Source of the DNA: Multifurca ochricompacta
Lineage: Eukaryota; Basidiomycota; Agaricomycetes; Russulales; Russulaceae
Assembly: GCA_022496185.1 (NCBI GenBank)
Contig: WTXG01000011.1
Span: forward strand, 434,001-498,000
Length of the DNA: 64,000 bases
Reading direction: 5' to 3'
Shown piece by piece: positions 52,372-64,000 of this stretch. The notes beneath the pieces are model-generated. The model was not told the origin of the DNA, searched no databases, and was given only the letters and a program-made list of their open reading frames with translations. Numbering within the stretch: position 1 is the first letter of the stretch; each line of letters opens with the position of its first letter. The position numbers were made by a program, and so were the translations under genes.

Positions 52372-54119
52372 ATGTTCACCTTCACCTTCATAGTGGTCCC
52401 CCTTCTACTAAGCGCCCAACCTGCGCTCTCTTCCCAATCCCTCTTTCGACCCTGGAACCTCTCCAGTTATTGCAACGCGCCGCATGTAAATGCATCTCAC
52501 TATGAAAGGCCAGAAGGAGAAGGCGCAGAACTTATCCACCTCAGTGTTCTGATGCGGCACCATAAGGTATCGTTGTATAGCTTATGCAGTCGTCATGTCA
52601 AGCTGAAATGAGAGGTACTTGTAGCGCGCCCCCGTTGCTTTAGTCCCGAACGAGCGCGAGATCGACATAGACACAAATTGGGATTGTTCTGGTGTTCAGC
52701 AATTCACGTACGATGGTGGCGGTGCACGCCTCTCTCACACTGTGAACACACCGCCTGCACATCCATTCGCGCAACAAATCTGGGCTGGCACTTGTGATGT
52801 TGGTCAACTTACATCCGGCGGTTTTTATGACGCAAGGGCTCATGGGAAGGTAAGGATATGCATCACTGGTTGCTCGTCAACATGCTATGACGCTCCTGTC
52901 AGGACCTTTGGAGACTGTATCATACTCGTCTTGGCTTTTTACACGCTGTTGTGCCCAGCGAGATCAGTGTACGCACGACTTACGTTGACCGGACAAAACA
53001 CGTGGCAAGTGGGGTGCTAGCGGGGATGGACCACTCAACTATCAAACGAAAGTGGCCCACTCATGTACAACCCCAGATGGAAAGTTTCTTTCTTTCTCAT
53101 GTCTAGTATTGTGCCGGCCCTGACTGGAGGTTCAGATAGACTCTCTCGGGCCGAGCTACAAATGTCCTCGTGCAGATGCCCTGATCGCCGCGGCACAATC
53201 TGCGCCGGTTTGGCAGGATGTTTTGAAGAAACATTCGGCCCTGATAGAGCGTCTTGACACAGTATTAGGAACGAGGGATTCCAAGGTTGTATGGCCATCC
53301 ACTTGTAAGTGCTTTGCTTGTGGCACTGGCACTTTCCCGTATGCTTATGTAATATATTTGCACTCAGTTGCCTTTTACCAAGACGTTCTGACATCCCGAG
53401 TCTGTAACGATCATCCACTCCCCTGCAATGCTGCTGGAGACTGTGTTTCCGAACAAGATGCTGCAGAAATATTCGAATTGGGAAATTATGAATTCGAGTG
53501 CGTCCCGTTCGCAGTAGTCGCCTCGTATATTTATTTGTTCTTATATCGGATCACTCATAGCTATTTGTACCATCGAGCAGAAAACGCGGCCGAGTATGTT
53601 CAGCTAACATTTGGTCAGCCTTTAACATTGTGGATGTGCCTCCAATAATTGACATGGGGAACCATCAGGGGTGATGTTTTCTGAGCTTGCAGACGCCCTC
53701 GAGGCACCGAGTCATCATCGCCTTGCGCTGTACGTTGCTCACGATAGCTCCATCATACGCCTTGCAGCGGGACTTGAAATATTCCCGTTGCGCTGGCCTA
53801 GGCTTGGCTCTGAAGTCGTGATTGAGGTGTGTTATTGTCACCCTGGCCAGGATTTGGGCACTGATAACTGACAATCGGGCTCGCATCATCCACGGGCTGG
53901 CAGGTCTGGAAGGACAAGAACAAAAAGCGATTCGTTCGGGTTCTATATGATGGGGAAATAGTGGATTCGCTGAGATGGATACCCTTTGGTGACTTCATAG
54001 GTCTCTTGCGGCGACAAGTTCCGGCCCACCTATTTGAGAAGTGCACATCTACTTCCAACGATGTGGAAGGCACAAAGCAATTAAAGATGCCCCTCGCCCT
54101 CACAGTGCAGGAGGTTTAG
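52372..54119 (+). CDS. Secreted histidine acid phosphatase (branch 2 phosphoglycerate-mutase-like)
   Basis: Model: join(52372..52566,52625..52849,52903..53064,53136..53304,53368..53497,53561..53613,53669..53826,53904..54119), 435 residues, frame intact. A signal peptide (about residues 1-20) suggests secretion or vacuolar targeting. The catalytic RHxxRxP motif is LMRHHKRAP (R62-P68), with H63 as predicted phospho-acceptor. The proton-donor HD motif is YVAHDSS near 336. Family context includes PWNLSSYCNAPHV, IWAGTCDVGQLTSGG, ARAHGKDLW, VCNDHPLPCNAAGDCVSEQD, PLRWPRLGSE and the C-terminal DSLRWIPFGDF. Cysteines are placed as in secreted acid phosphatases and phytases. Enzymes of this type release phosphate from organic esters; the substrate is not evident. 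Intron 53065..53135 (GTACAA donor) is the least certain junction. Confidence 0.9.
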
Positions 54120-55160
54120 TCAGCCAGGGGGTTGGATTCGTATGTGCACACACCGTACCTGTACTCGGCGTGCAATTTGTCTGCGTTGTTTCACTTTAGT
54201 ATATATATGCTCATGCACCTACTGCAGTCTTTGTTGTGGCACCTGTAATAATCACAGAAGTTATTGTTCTGTGGTGTACTATATCTTTTTATGAAACTTA
54301 GTTGAGTTTCCCCCAGAAAAAATAAAAGTGATTGTTTTTTCCCCCGCAGACTCGCGTGGGTGAACATGCGTGAGCGCTCCCGGTTTTTATCTTTGCATCA
54401 ACTTAATCAGCCACACTTCTCCTGCCATCATTTTGCAGCAGAGTATTTGAGGCCTAAGTTGTGACTTAGCTTAAACCCAGCACATCAGAAACTCTAGACA
54501 AGGAGCTTACCTCGAGCCCCTCTCGATCTTCACACGCAGTGCCGCAGGCTCATGGCTCGAACCGTCAGACTTGGTGTCTTGACCCCCAACGTTCAGCTTG
54601 TGTTTGAACCTCCTGACTTTTTTTCAGGCAGGCATCGCGCAACTTCGTACTCGATACTTGTAATACTACTATATATTCTCACCTTGTTAGATGTGGAGGT
54701 GTTTGCTGGCTGTAAAAAGGGTTTTTAGCTACCTATTGAAGTAGCGGATAAAGTGGTCAAAACTATATATTTATTTTATTGGTATCTTTACTTATTCAGG
54801 TACCTGCAGTGATGAGGTCTGCAGCATGCATGCTACACTTTAAATAGGTTCTAGTGCTATCTACGAAATACCAGAGCCAATCGAGGGTGCGATATAAAAT
54901 AAGGTTTCAACGCGCGACTGCACCCCTTCCTATTAAGGAAGGTAGACTAAATGGTTTTCCATCGGTCCGGGATGCCGAAAATGCGCATCCCATCCCTGAC
55001 CTTCTCTGACTATGACCCACACGACCCTGGGATTTATGGCTCAACATACTCTAGCTAGAATACTAGGTGCCGGTATGACTCTATGTTTAAATGGTCCCTC
55101 GTGCCAATAACAGGTCTGGCTGTAGAGCATCTCATTCTGGCCACTCCCACTGTCTCCACC
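54120..55160. other. Intergenic, no supported gene
   Basis: About 1 kb. AT-rich around 54660-54800; no motif-bearing frame. Holds the promoter of the first P450, without a clear TATA box. Confidence 0.5.
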
Positions 55161-57305
55161 ATGGTCATAAATGTTCTTGCTTTTCTGTCTTTCATCATAG
55201 CTTTTCAAGCCTTCAGTGACTATAGAAGGCGTAGAGGGATACCATACCCGCCTGGCCCGCGGCCGTTGCCTATCATCGGGAATATTTTTGATATTCCAAA
55301 GGAGAACTCCTGGCTGGCATATACCAAATTCTCGAAGGAATATGGTATGAATTATTTTCCGGTACCTCTTTTTTATCTTTTTACGACAGCAATCACAGGA
55401 AATATTTTATCCTTCCACATTTTTGGGAGAGTCATCGTCGTTTTGAACACCGTGAAAGCCACCAAGGATCTACTCGAGAAACATGGAGATATCTACTCTG
55501 ATCGTCCAGTGATTCCATTTTATGAGATGTATACTCTTCAGCATGGTGCTTCTATCTATCTATCATCTCATGCGACGACTCAGGGCGGGATGGCAATGGG
55601 CTTTGCCAATGGCAAGATATAGTGATCCTTGGCGTCTGGGACGCAAGCTCCTCGACCGTGGACTCCGCGCGGGAGTCGCTGTGGCGTATCGTCCAATGCA
55701 GCAAGCGAAGGCGCGTCTACTCCTCACCCGGCTATTGGCAACTCCGCACGAGTGGGAGGCCCACATCGAGCTGTTAGTGAGCTCACTTATGGCGTCATAC
55801 TGCCTTCCTCAATCACTTATCATTTCTTTAGCATGCAGGGCGAACTTATACTAGCAATGGCATATGGTTACGAACCCCGGGGGCGTGATGACAGGAAAAT
55901 CGACGTCTCCAGGAGGGTGGCCAAGATGGGGTCGGAAACAGCGCTTCCGAGTGATTTGCTCGTAAATGGACTTCCCTTTTGTTCGTTTTCCCGTTTGAGC
56001 CCCGTATGAATGGCTTACAATACAATCCCGTAGTGCGGCACATCCCCGAATGGTTATCTTGGTTTAGCTACAAGCCTCTTGCTCGCATTGGCCACGACTT
56101 GGGGATGGAGATGATGAATGAGCCAATTCGTTTCGTCAGAGAAAGCATGGTAAGCGTACACGGCATTAAGATTGTGCCTTGGTTGTAATGTAAGGGTCAA
56201 TCGATCAAGGTCAATGGCACGGCGCGGCCTTCCCTAGCTCTCGAGAATTTGCAAGAATCGGAAAAGTTAGACGGACCTGAACGTGAAAAGGCAGAGAAAG
56301 TCATCACCGAAACTTTGGCTTCCATATTTGCAGGTTAGTGGCTGAGGCGTTGAAATCCGGTTGTAATTGAAAAAATGAATGATTTAGCCGGGGCTGATAC
56401 CGTACGTCGGCCAATAATTTCCTGAAACCACGCAGATCTGTTCAAGCCCTCGATTTATCTATAGACTGTGTCCGCCATGATGTCTTTTATCCTCGCAGTC
56501 TTGCTCCGCCCTGACTTGCAGAAGAAGGCACAAGAAGAGCTCGATGCAGTTACGGGACGAGAGCGACTACCTACATTCGATGATCGTCAAAGGTTGCCTT
56601 TAATCGATGCCATGTGCAAAGAAGTCACACGCTGGATGCCTGTTACGCCATTGGGTATGCTTAACCGGTGATAACTGACCTGAAGTGTCTGACGGTCTTC
56701 AAACGCAGGTTTACCTCATGCAAGTACAGAAGATAACGTCTACGAGGGCTTTTTCATCCCAAAAGGTGTGTCATTTCACTGCTTCAGCCTGCTGTCCTGG
56801 TGCTCATTCGATCATCATCATCAGGTGCATTGGTTATTGGAAATACGTGGTAAGTGAGCTGCCCTTGATGCGTTTTACTCGGCTGGAATTCTTTTAAAAA
56901 GGGCAATCTTACATGACTCGGCCACGTATCCAGAGCCGAACATCTTCAAGCCCGAGCGGTTCCTCAAGTCAGATGGAAGTTCACGCGATGATCCTACATT
57001 GACATCGGCATTTGGATTCGGAAAACGGATCTGCCCAGGGAGGCATTTTGCAGAGGCGACTTTGTTTATTGTTATCGCATCTATGCTCTCAGTCTTCAAC
57101 ATCGAGAAACGCCCGGGTTCTGACGGTGGTCTGCCCTTTAGCTACTCGTATACGGGTTCCATTCTAAGGTCCGAAATCTTCTTCGTGGAGAAGGAATGAA
57201 AGAAGCTAATCTAGTCGCAGTCGTCCGAATTCATTCCCATGCTCCATCACCCCTAGGGACAAACTCGCAGACGAGCTTGTCACGGAAGATGAAGATGGGC
57301 CTTGA
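55161..57305 (+). CDS. Cytochrome P450 monooxygenase, tandem copy 1
   Basis: Model: join(55161..55344,55399..55528,55584..55772,55832..55980,56034..56149,56210..56333,56388..56401,56465..56654,56709..56765,56825..56849,56902..57168,57221..57305), 509 residues, frame intact. An N-terminal membrane anchor is followed by the proline hinge PYPPGPRPLPIIGN. The I-helix oxygen-binding motif AGADT (about 298-302) is split over exons. The K-helix ExxR is KEVTRW (E355, R358), then FKPERF, and the heme loop FGFGKRICPGRHF carries the axial Cys at about 437. These are microsomal monooxygenases working with NADPH-P450 reductase; the substrate is unknown, with secondary metabolism or xenobiotic oxidation typical. 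A 14-nt exon (56388..56401) encodes the AGADT core. ATG 55161 has an ACCATGG context; an upstream in-frame start at 55083 is possible. Confidence 0.93.
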
Positions 57306-58040
57306 ATGATTCTGGGGATTTGGGTTTAACCCGATCACTCAATACCCAGCCTAGGGGCAGCATTGCCGCATGCACCGCTTTGTATACATACCACTCCGTG
57401 TAGCATTACGAACGCGGCTAACGCATACATGTCGAAGGCTAGGGGCCGTGGTCCTCTTCACCGACCTAGGTTAGGCACTGATGCGCTGAGGGGGCGCCTT
57501 CTTGGCATCCCTGGAACGGCTCGTGATGGCCTTTTTGATGCATCCACGATTTACGTATTATAGAGGCGCTGGTGCCTTTTCCGAGGAAGTGTCAACCTTC
57601 TGTGTCTGCCAACTGATTGCACTTGTCATCAACTCTTGAGACGGAATGTCTGGAAGGAACGCTGCCAACGGCTTCGAGCTGGAGAGTGTCTCAGCCAAGA
57701 ATACCTAATTGAGACTTTGCGCCCAGCGTCTTCAGCACTTCATGAATGATTATATTTTTCAGAACTTCCGAATGGTCGAGCTTCAGACGTAGAGCACTGT
57801 GCGTGAGTTACTTCTTCAATTGTACCAAATGGTTCCAATTCCAATTGAAATAGATCTTACTCTTCTAATACAAATCTTATTGGGCGGATAACCATTCAGG
57901 GGTGTGGAACTTGCGCTAAGAAACTTGCACTAAATCTCGCTTTCGCCGTGGGTACCAACTTTCAATCGGTTGTCTCGCTCTTGGCGCGACCCGCGCTTTC
58001 TTCCTTCCTTTTTCCTCAAGGCGCGATTCAGGGGTCATGA
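57306..58040. other. Intergenic between tandem P450s
   Basis: About 730 bp; no coding signal. Contains an AATTCCAATTG-type palindromic stretch at 57835-57850. Confidence 0.5.
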
Positions 58041-58049
58041 TATATAAAG
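58041..58049 (+). promoter_or_regulatory. TATA box of P450 copy 2
   Basis: TATATAAAG lies 72 nt before the ATG at 58113. Copy 1 has no comparable element, so the two genes may be expressed differently. Confidence 0.6.
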
Positions 58050-58112
58050 GGACGATGTCCATTTGAATTAGGTTCCCCGCTCGCTCCCTTGCTTTTCACT
58101 TTCTCCTTGATC

Positions 58113-60249
58113 ATGGCTTTTCTGATGACTTTCTTCGACTTACTTGCTCTTCTTTCTTTCTTCGTGATCCTTCGGGCCATTCGTGACCATCGAAGACGAA
58201 GGGGATTACCTCACCCTCCTGGCCCGCGACCTTGGCCTCTCATTGGTAACCTTTTCGACATTCCAAAGGAGTCTCCCTGGCTCACGTATGCTCAACTTTC
58301 AAAGAAATACGGTATGTTCCTCTTGAAAAATAAAAGCTCCACGTGACGAATGATGTATTAATTAGGGGATGTCATATCTTTCAACGTCTTCGGACAGACT
58401 ATCGTCATCCTGGGCTCCATCAAAGTCACCAAGGACCTTTTTGAGAAACGTGGAGATACCTATTCCGATCGTCCTGTGTTTCCATTCATTGAGATGTACA
58501 TTGTATCCCAGAAACTCATACCCCCTTTGCTGACATAATCTAGGATGGACTTACAATGGGCTTTGCCCATGGCACGACATGCTGAACCCTGGCGTTTGGG
58601 GCGCAAGCTACTCGAACGGAGCCTCCGCCCCGTAGCCGCGGCTGCGTACCGTCTCTTGCAAGAGAAACGGGCGCACGTACTTCTCTCCCGCCTGTTGGAA
58701 AGTCCCGACAAGTGGGTGGAGCATATCGAACTGTTAGTGGGTTCTTCCTTGAGATATGTGCTACCTTCTTAGCCATTCATCAGCTTTCAAGGAGAACAAC
58801 TATTGGCCATGACGTACGGCTATGAAGCACAGGGGTCTGATGACAGGGTGATAGATGCCGCGAAGAAGATGTCCGACATTGCATCTACAACATCTCTGCC
58901 AGGTGCTTGTCTCGTCAACGAATTTCCTTTTTGTACGTCATTTACCTGTCAAATTGAGCGTCTGGCCATTTGTAATAATAACAAAAAAAATCCGCTTAGT
59001 GAGACACATCCCTGAATGGTTACCGTGGTTCAGTTACAAGCCACTCGCTCGTATTGGCCATGATTTGGGTCAAGAAGTCATGAATGACCCCATCCAATTT
59101 GTCAGAGAAAGCATAGTTAGTGGGCCATTTGCGTCAGCCAAGTAAATTGATTATCACTTTCTTCAGCTCAATGGCACGGCACAGCCATCGCTAGCTCTTG
59201 AGAATTTCGAAGCGGCGGAGAAACTAAGTGGGGTTGAGCGCAAGAAGCAAGAAAGAGCGATCGCCGAAACGCTAGGGTCTATGTATACAGGTTCGTGATT
59301 GCTTCAACTCGTGAGATATCTGGCTGAAATAATCCACTGCAGCGGGATCTGATACTGTACGTTGTTGACATTCTCAAACGCTGTGACTCGTTTAATGTTT
59401 GGTCTCTTTTTCTAGTCCGTGGCGTCCATGATGTCGCTTTTCCTCGCGTTTTTGCTGCGTCCTGACGTACAGAGGAAGGCGCAGGAAGATATCGATGCTG
59501 TTACAGGGAGAGAGCGACTCCCAACTTTTGAGGACCGTCCCAAGCTGCCGTTCGTTGATGCGATATGCAAGGAGGTTTCAAGATGGATGCCTGTTGCCCC
59601 TCTGCGTACGTTCCGTTAGTAGTCTCTGGCGAAGGGTTCGACCACATCCGTCATTGCAGATATTCCTCATGCAGCAACACAAGATGGGGTGTATGAAGGT
59701 TTCTTTATTCCCAAGGGTGAGTTGATCATCACGCGACTTCACTGGTGTTTGCCGATGCATATATGACCAGGCGCTCTGCTGATTGCGAACACATGGTGAG
59801 ATACTTTTAAATTCGCTCTTATGGTAGTTTCAATGTTGTAAACCCCTTTCAGGGCGATTTTACATGACCCAGCTGTGTATCCGGAGCCAGACATTTTTAA
59901 ACCCGAGCGATTCCTCAATCCAAACGGAACTTTACGTGAAGACCCGACATTGGTATCAGCGTTCGGATATGGGAAGCGTTTCTGCCCCGGGAGGCATTTT
60001 GCTGAAGCAACACTTTTTATTGTCGCTGTCTCTGTCCTCTCGGTGTTTAATCTCGAGAAAGGGGGTGGTTCTGAAAATAGACCTTTTGATTATTCATATT
60101 CAAGTGGTCTCATAAGGTGAGTCGATTCTCTTTCATGTATGAAGAGAGCTGATTGTTTTTCCAGTCGTCCGAACACGTTTCCATGTTCCTTCATCCCCAG
60201 GGATCAGAAAGCAATTGACCTTCTCATCGCGGATTCCTTGGCCCGTTGA
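58113..60249 (+). CDS. Cytochrome P450 monooxygenase, tandem copy 2
   Basis: Model: join(58113..58311,58366..58495,58544..58732,58784..58932,59000..59115,59167..59290,59343..59356,59416..59605,59660..59716,59771..59795,59853..60116,60165..60249), 513 residues, frame intact. All eleven introns sit at the same codons as in copy 1, including the 14-nt exon (59343..59356) carrying AGSDT of the I-helix. Anchor helix, hinge PHPPGPRPWPLIGN, K-helix KEVSRW, FKPERF and heme loop FGYGKRFCPGRHF are present. The C-terminus SRPNTFPCSFIPRDQ matches copy 1. The two genes are clearly a tandem duplication but have diverged at many residues. Microsomal monooxygenase; substrate unknown. Confidence 0.93.
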
Positions 60250-60725
60250 GTCATTTAGACTAATGAGACTGTTGACATCCCATTACTGCAAAGGATTTCT
60301 GCTATGCATTTGTGCTAATAATGATCAAGAGAATTAGCACTGTCTTTATTTTATTTATTAAACCAAGCAAGAACGTAACATCGGCGGTGGAAATAAATGA
60401 GTCGTAGGTACATACAAAAGTAAAAATTGGGCGGTTTTTTTCCGAGGTACCTGATTTTGTATCGAATCTTGAGTACTTGACTACCGAAACCTCAGGCATC
60501 AAGGGCCTTTTATTTCCATTCAGCACTACGGCCTCAGCAATATACAACTTTTGAACATGTCCCCGGATGGCCATCTTCACCCCTTAAAACAAGACGGACA
60601 TGAAATCAATCATCCGAGTCCGGTCGCTAGTAGCGTACGTCCAGCCTGTAGACGGGTCGCGTGACGTAATCATATTGTGATATTTCAAATCCAACACCAG
60701 AATTCTAGATCGCATGTCACCCAAC

Positions 60726-60729
<4 letters not shown>

Positions 60730-60758
<29 letters not shown>
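60730..60758 (+). repeat. Poly(A) tract of 29 bases
   Basis: An uninterrupted A run, the longest homopolymer in the window, in the repeat-rich right flank. It is compatible with the 3' end of an integrated non-LTR element or processed retrocopy, though no gene was identified next to it. Confidence 0.7.
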
Positions 60759-60761
<3 letters not shown>

Positions 60762-61294
60762 AATTTCATTCGCGCTTCAGGGTGTGTCCCAAGTCGCGCG
60801 GCTACTACGGAACAGAGTAGCTACTAGGTGAACAAGTGGAAACTATTTAGGAAAATAGCGAAAGGTAAAACCACACTTGGTGGAAAGATCTTAAATGAAA
60901 GTTGGAGATAAAAGGATCGACTATGGGTTTGGATGGTAAAAGTGGCAATCAAGGACTGTATCGTAACAAAGAGTGCGGGTGTAAAGGAAAGTCACCCAAC
61001 AATTGCAGCTCATCTCAAGGGGCTAAGCGGCAAATGCAGTGGTAGCATGGATACCTAACACAGCAAACATGATTAGTGGCATTACCATTCCCATGGAGTC
61101 AAAGGACGACAATCATGACACAGTCCAAAGGAGTTCACAGAAGACCAACCCAGAGCACAAAATACTAACCCATAGCACTGAAAGTCAACGAGCCGACATT
61201 AAGTCATCTTATCATCATGTTGTTGCTGATGTAGATGTAACTTACAGCTACATCATATACAAGTACAAACCCGCGCCAATCCATGACACCGCGA

Positions 61295-61395
61295 TTACGG
61301 GTACGGTATTGCCGCGGGTGCTAAGAATTCACACCGTACGCGTACCCGTGAAACCCGTGTACCACATACCGCGGGTTTACCCGCACCCGTTAACA
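61295..61395. repeat. ACCCG/CGGGT-rich short repeat patch
   Basis: Dense copies of GGGTAC, TACCCG and ACCCGT on both strands, including palindromic ATACCGCGGGT, within 100 bp. Not the TTAGGG telomere repeat. Function unknown; could be a transposon terminal or protein-binding repeat. Confidence 0.5.
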
Positions 61396-62570
61396 GTGAC
61401 TGGAGCATAAGATTGGTTGAAACTCACAGTTTCCTGCATTTCCGGATCCTCGGGACAATTTCGAGTTGATACGATGTCGGCCACACATTCCGAACATGGG
61501 ACGCTTCTGGGGTTTCCCTCTTGCGGATGGCACCTTGTCCCCTGCGGTGCGGTCAACTGGAGGTGGCATCCCTCATTAGCTTTGAACAAGGCTAAGAAGT
61601 AGGTCGCCGGTTCCTGAACTAGTGGATTTCTGAATTCGATCATTATCTATATGTAGGACAACGTTCCGCGCAACAAAGTCGACATGCTGACAGGTATACC
61701 GTCAGGGTTAGCGAGGAGCCATCCCGGCCACCCTTTCAACAACAATAAGTGTCAAAAAGTCATCATATGTGCGGTGTCGGGAGTTAAATGAGAGCGACTA
61801 AGTCTTCTGAGGTGAAAAGACTGAAGTATCTGACTACGCGTGACGTTTGTTTTCAAGATGGGTTATGTGCAAACCAACAATCAACCATAAAATATAATTT
61901 CTAGTACAGTACGGTATTAAATGGCTCCTTAGCGCTCTAGCTTTGCATTGTGCCCGGGCCGTGGGTAGTAGGAGAGGATACCATGCTACTTTTCAAGGTG
62001 CCACTGACTGAAAGCCTACTTCTCTCTCAGACGAAATGTTTCAAAAACGATGGCGCTTCTAAAGGAGTCTTAAGCGCACTATACCAAAATTAACCAATCC
62101 ATCCAAGTCAAGGTCGGGTACAAGTAGCATAGGAAGGGTGCTGTAAATATTTGAAAGCGACGGCACGTTTTTAGGCCCGATCCTGATACTCAAAGTTGCC
62201 GCTTCTTGGCGCAAAGGCTAACAGGAGGGCTGAGGCTAACTTCTCGTACCGTCTTGTCGGGAGCGGATCAGTAACCAAATGGTTGGTCTGCGACCTTTGC
62301 CCATCCTCAACAACCTTCTCGATATCCTGAATGTGCCCACTTGTCCCTCATACCCCTAATTCGCCCCTCCTGCTGCCCAACTGAAGCCCTCAAGTTCTCT
62401 TCCGTGGCTGGCCTTTCCAAAGAGGAGGTGAAGACACTTGCTGACTAAGTCAACAGGCCTTTTGGTGGGCCCCAAACCCGCACCTCCTAATTTGAAAGCC
62501 CTGATTGAAACCTGTACAGGACTCGCACTCCGAAGCACAGAAATAGGCACGCAAACTAGCCCTGCACGAA

Positions 62571-63045
62571 ATAGAGTCAAACCCCCTTTTCACAGCGGCG
62601 TACTGCCGCGAGGAGGCACGCAAACGCGCCGATAAAAAATGGGCCACAGACTGGCTCGCTGATAGGAGAAAACGTCCACAAGACCACACCTTCATCCGCA
62701 CCCACCATCACAGACGCACCCAACGGGAAAAACCATACTCTCTTCACTGCTGCAACTACCACTGGAGGCAAAAACAACAGGACCCCACTCTACTCACGAC
62801 ACACGACCTCCACAGCTCTAAGGTGGGCCGTCGGTCATGCGTTCGTAAGTGACTACACAATACGATTTCGGCCGAAAACCCCTCGGGATGAACTCACATG
62901 CCCATGTGACGCCACATCACTGCATTCCATGAAACACGTCCTTCTCCATTGCCCATCCCACGCCGCTCTATGCCATGAACTCGACATCCACCAGATAAAC
63001 CCGCTTTCCATGCCTACTTCCATGGAAGAGCCCATACCTTTTTAA
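62571..63045 (+). mobile_element. Non-LTR retrotransposon ORF2 C-terminal remnant (degenerate)
   Basis: The plus strand reads YCREEARKRADKKWATDW, then in another frame TALRWAVGHAFVSDYTIRF, RPKTPRDELTCPCDATSLH and SMKHVLLHCPSHAALCHEL, ending TAA at 63043-63045. A Cys-x-Cys ... His-x-x-x-Cys block after a GHAF segment is typical of the region following the RNase H domain in fungal LINE-like elements. The frame switch shows decay. No reverse transcriptase core is present in the window. Confidence 0.5.
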
Positions 63046-64000
63046 CATTTCTACAACATACACGGGCTACCTTCAAACCTGTAAATCAAAGAATCTCTGA
63101 AGACCACAGATGACCGGCGGCATTAGATGGACAAGTCCGTAACCAATGTATCTTCATTTGACTCCAAATCATAATGGCTTATCCCACCAAACCTGACTAA
63201 TTATTACTGTTGATGGTCTCCTACATGTGTAGTGTCATAACTTATTCAACTATCTTTATGGCTCACTCAAATGTATTTACTGAGGCACCTGAAGTAGATA
63301 TGGCTGCTCTTGTTTTGATGAGCCACACGCAGAATGAAAATTGGATCAAAAAAAAACCCCCCGCACCTCCCCTTCAGAAGCCCCTTCTCCAAGACTCCCT
63401 TCCTGCGCCATACTCCATCGCCGTTGTCAAACAGCGAACCACGCTCCGTCTAGTCGTCTCATCCCTCAAGACTGCCTGTGGGTGGCCGACTCCTGTGGCT
63501 GTGAAAAGGACGTCATATCCATACAGAAATCGCTAAAACAAAACCTTCTTGGAAGCTGAACAAGAGTAGACAGGTAGATAAAGAAGAGAATATCAAGACA
63601 GGAACTTGGCAAACAGTCAACGTGTCCATCCCATTTATGACGGCTTGCCAACAATTGCACGTTGAAGTGCGCTCGCCTGTTGCAGATAGGGGAGGCAAAC
63701 GGTCGCAATTAGGCCAGGGTTTTGCATGCCTCACTGTTTGTATTTGTCATTGCCGTTCCATTCTGAAATATGGGTTCGAAACAGAACCTATGTACTTGTA
63801 TCTCAAAGCTATGGATTGTCCAGAGGCGTGGAACGATCGAGAACGGGGTTCGTGCTGATCCCCGGAAGATCAGCAATGCGCGACTTGTCTGGCGGGGTCA
63901 TTGGGAATTGAGCAGGGCACGTATGTTCCTAATGCAGGTTTTTGAAACTCAGGCCATGGTTAGACATGGCCATTCGAGAGGATGCTAACAATGGGGTTGA
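63046..64000. other. Right flank, no supported gene
   Basis: Likely further degenerate repeat sequence. Open frames are short, overlap on both strands and lack motifs. Confidence 0.45.

Larger units (their letters stand above)
60250..62570. other. Repeat-rich intergenic region
   Basis: No functional gene. It contains a 29-base A run at 60730-60758, which could be a retroposon tail, and an ACCCG/CGGGT-rich patch at 61295-61395. The sequence from about 61900 onward looks like degenerate transposon material, but I recognise no domain before 62570. Confidence 0.45.

Noticed and set aside
61295..61395. Telomere-like repeat
   Set aside because: Units are ACCCG/GGGTAC, not TTAGGG, are not in regular tandem, and genes with conserved structure lie on the same contig side.

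Overview
This window looks like nuclear DNA of a filamentous basidiomycete, most likely an Agaricomycete. Genes are split by many short GT-AG introns (about 42-140 nt) and gene density is moderate. The protein families fit: a secretory-pathway calcium P-type ATPase, a DH-BAR-SH3 RhoGEF, Elongator subunit ELP1, the rRNA-processing factor EFG1, a tandem cytochrome P450 pair, a histidine acid phosphatase, aryl-alcohol-dehydrogenase remnants and non-LTR retroelement remnants. No CRISPR array, operon or organellar gene was seen. G or C homopolymers of 13-16 bases are scattered through introns and intergenic DNA. Exon coordinates below are my own splice models from consensus sites, reading phase and remembered family motifs; no alignment or transcript was available.

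Left third (1-31 kb), in order: the 3' end of a saccharopine-dehydrogenase-like reductase (+); a small secreted hydrophobic protein (+, 1678-2431); a PMR1-type Ca2+/Mn2+ ATPase (-, 3169-7213); two small ISG12/IFI6-like membrane proteins (+, 7784-8176 and 9496-9955); a berberine-bridge-type FAD oxidoreductase (+, 11163-13962); a long non-coding stretch; a Cdc42-type RhoGEF (-, 17435-20517); an aldo-keto reductase (+, 23242-24445); a multi-spanning membrane protein of unknown function (+, 24786-26766); and an unrecognised 420-residue protein (+, 29708-31215).

Middle (31-47 kb): ELP1 (-, 31473-36720, 21 exons, intact) and EFG1 (+, 36821-37991) are divergent with only 100 bp between start codons, so a tRNA-modification gene and an rRNA-processing gene probably share a promoter. 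Next come two paralogues of an unrecognised proline-rich/coiled-coil protein in the same orientation (-, 40623-42607 and 44848-46924).

Right third (47-64 kb) looks like an accessory region: a rearranged aryl-alcohol dehydrogenase pseudogene (pieces on both strands, 48.2-49.6 kb), a HAD sugar-phosphate phosphatase (+, 50382-51595), a secreted histidine acid phosphatase (+, 52372-54119), two P450s with identical intron positions (+, 55161-57305 and 58113-60249), then repeats and degenerate non-LTR retroelement sequence to the end.

The main oddity is uneven reading-frame integrity. ELP1, EFG1, the aldo-keto reductase, the HAD and acid phosphatases, both P450s and both 41-47 kb paralogues read through perfectly. 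The FAD oxidoreductase, RhoGEF tail, membrane protein and both ISG12-like genes need single-base indels to keep conserved motifs in frame. Either the assembly has local indel errors or these genes are decaying.
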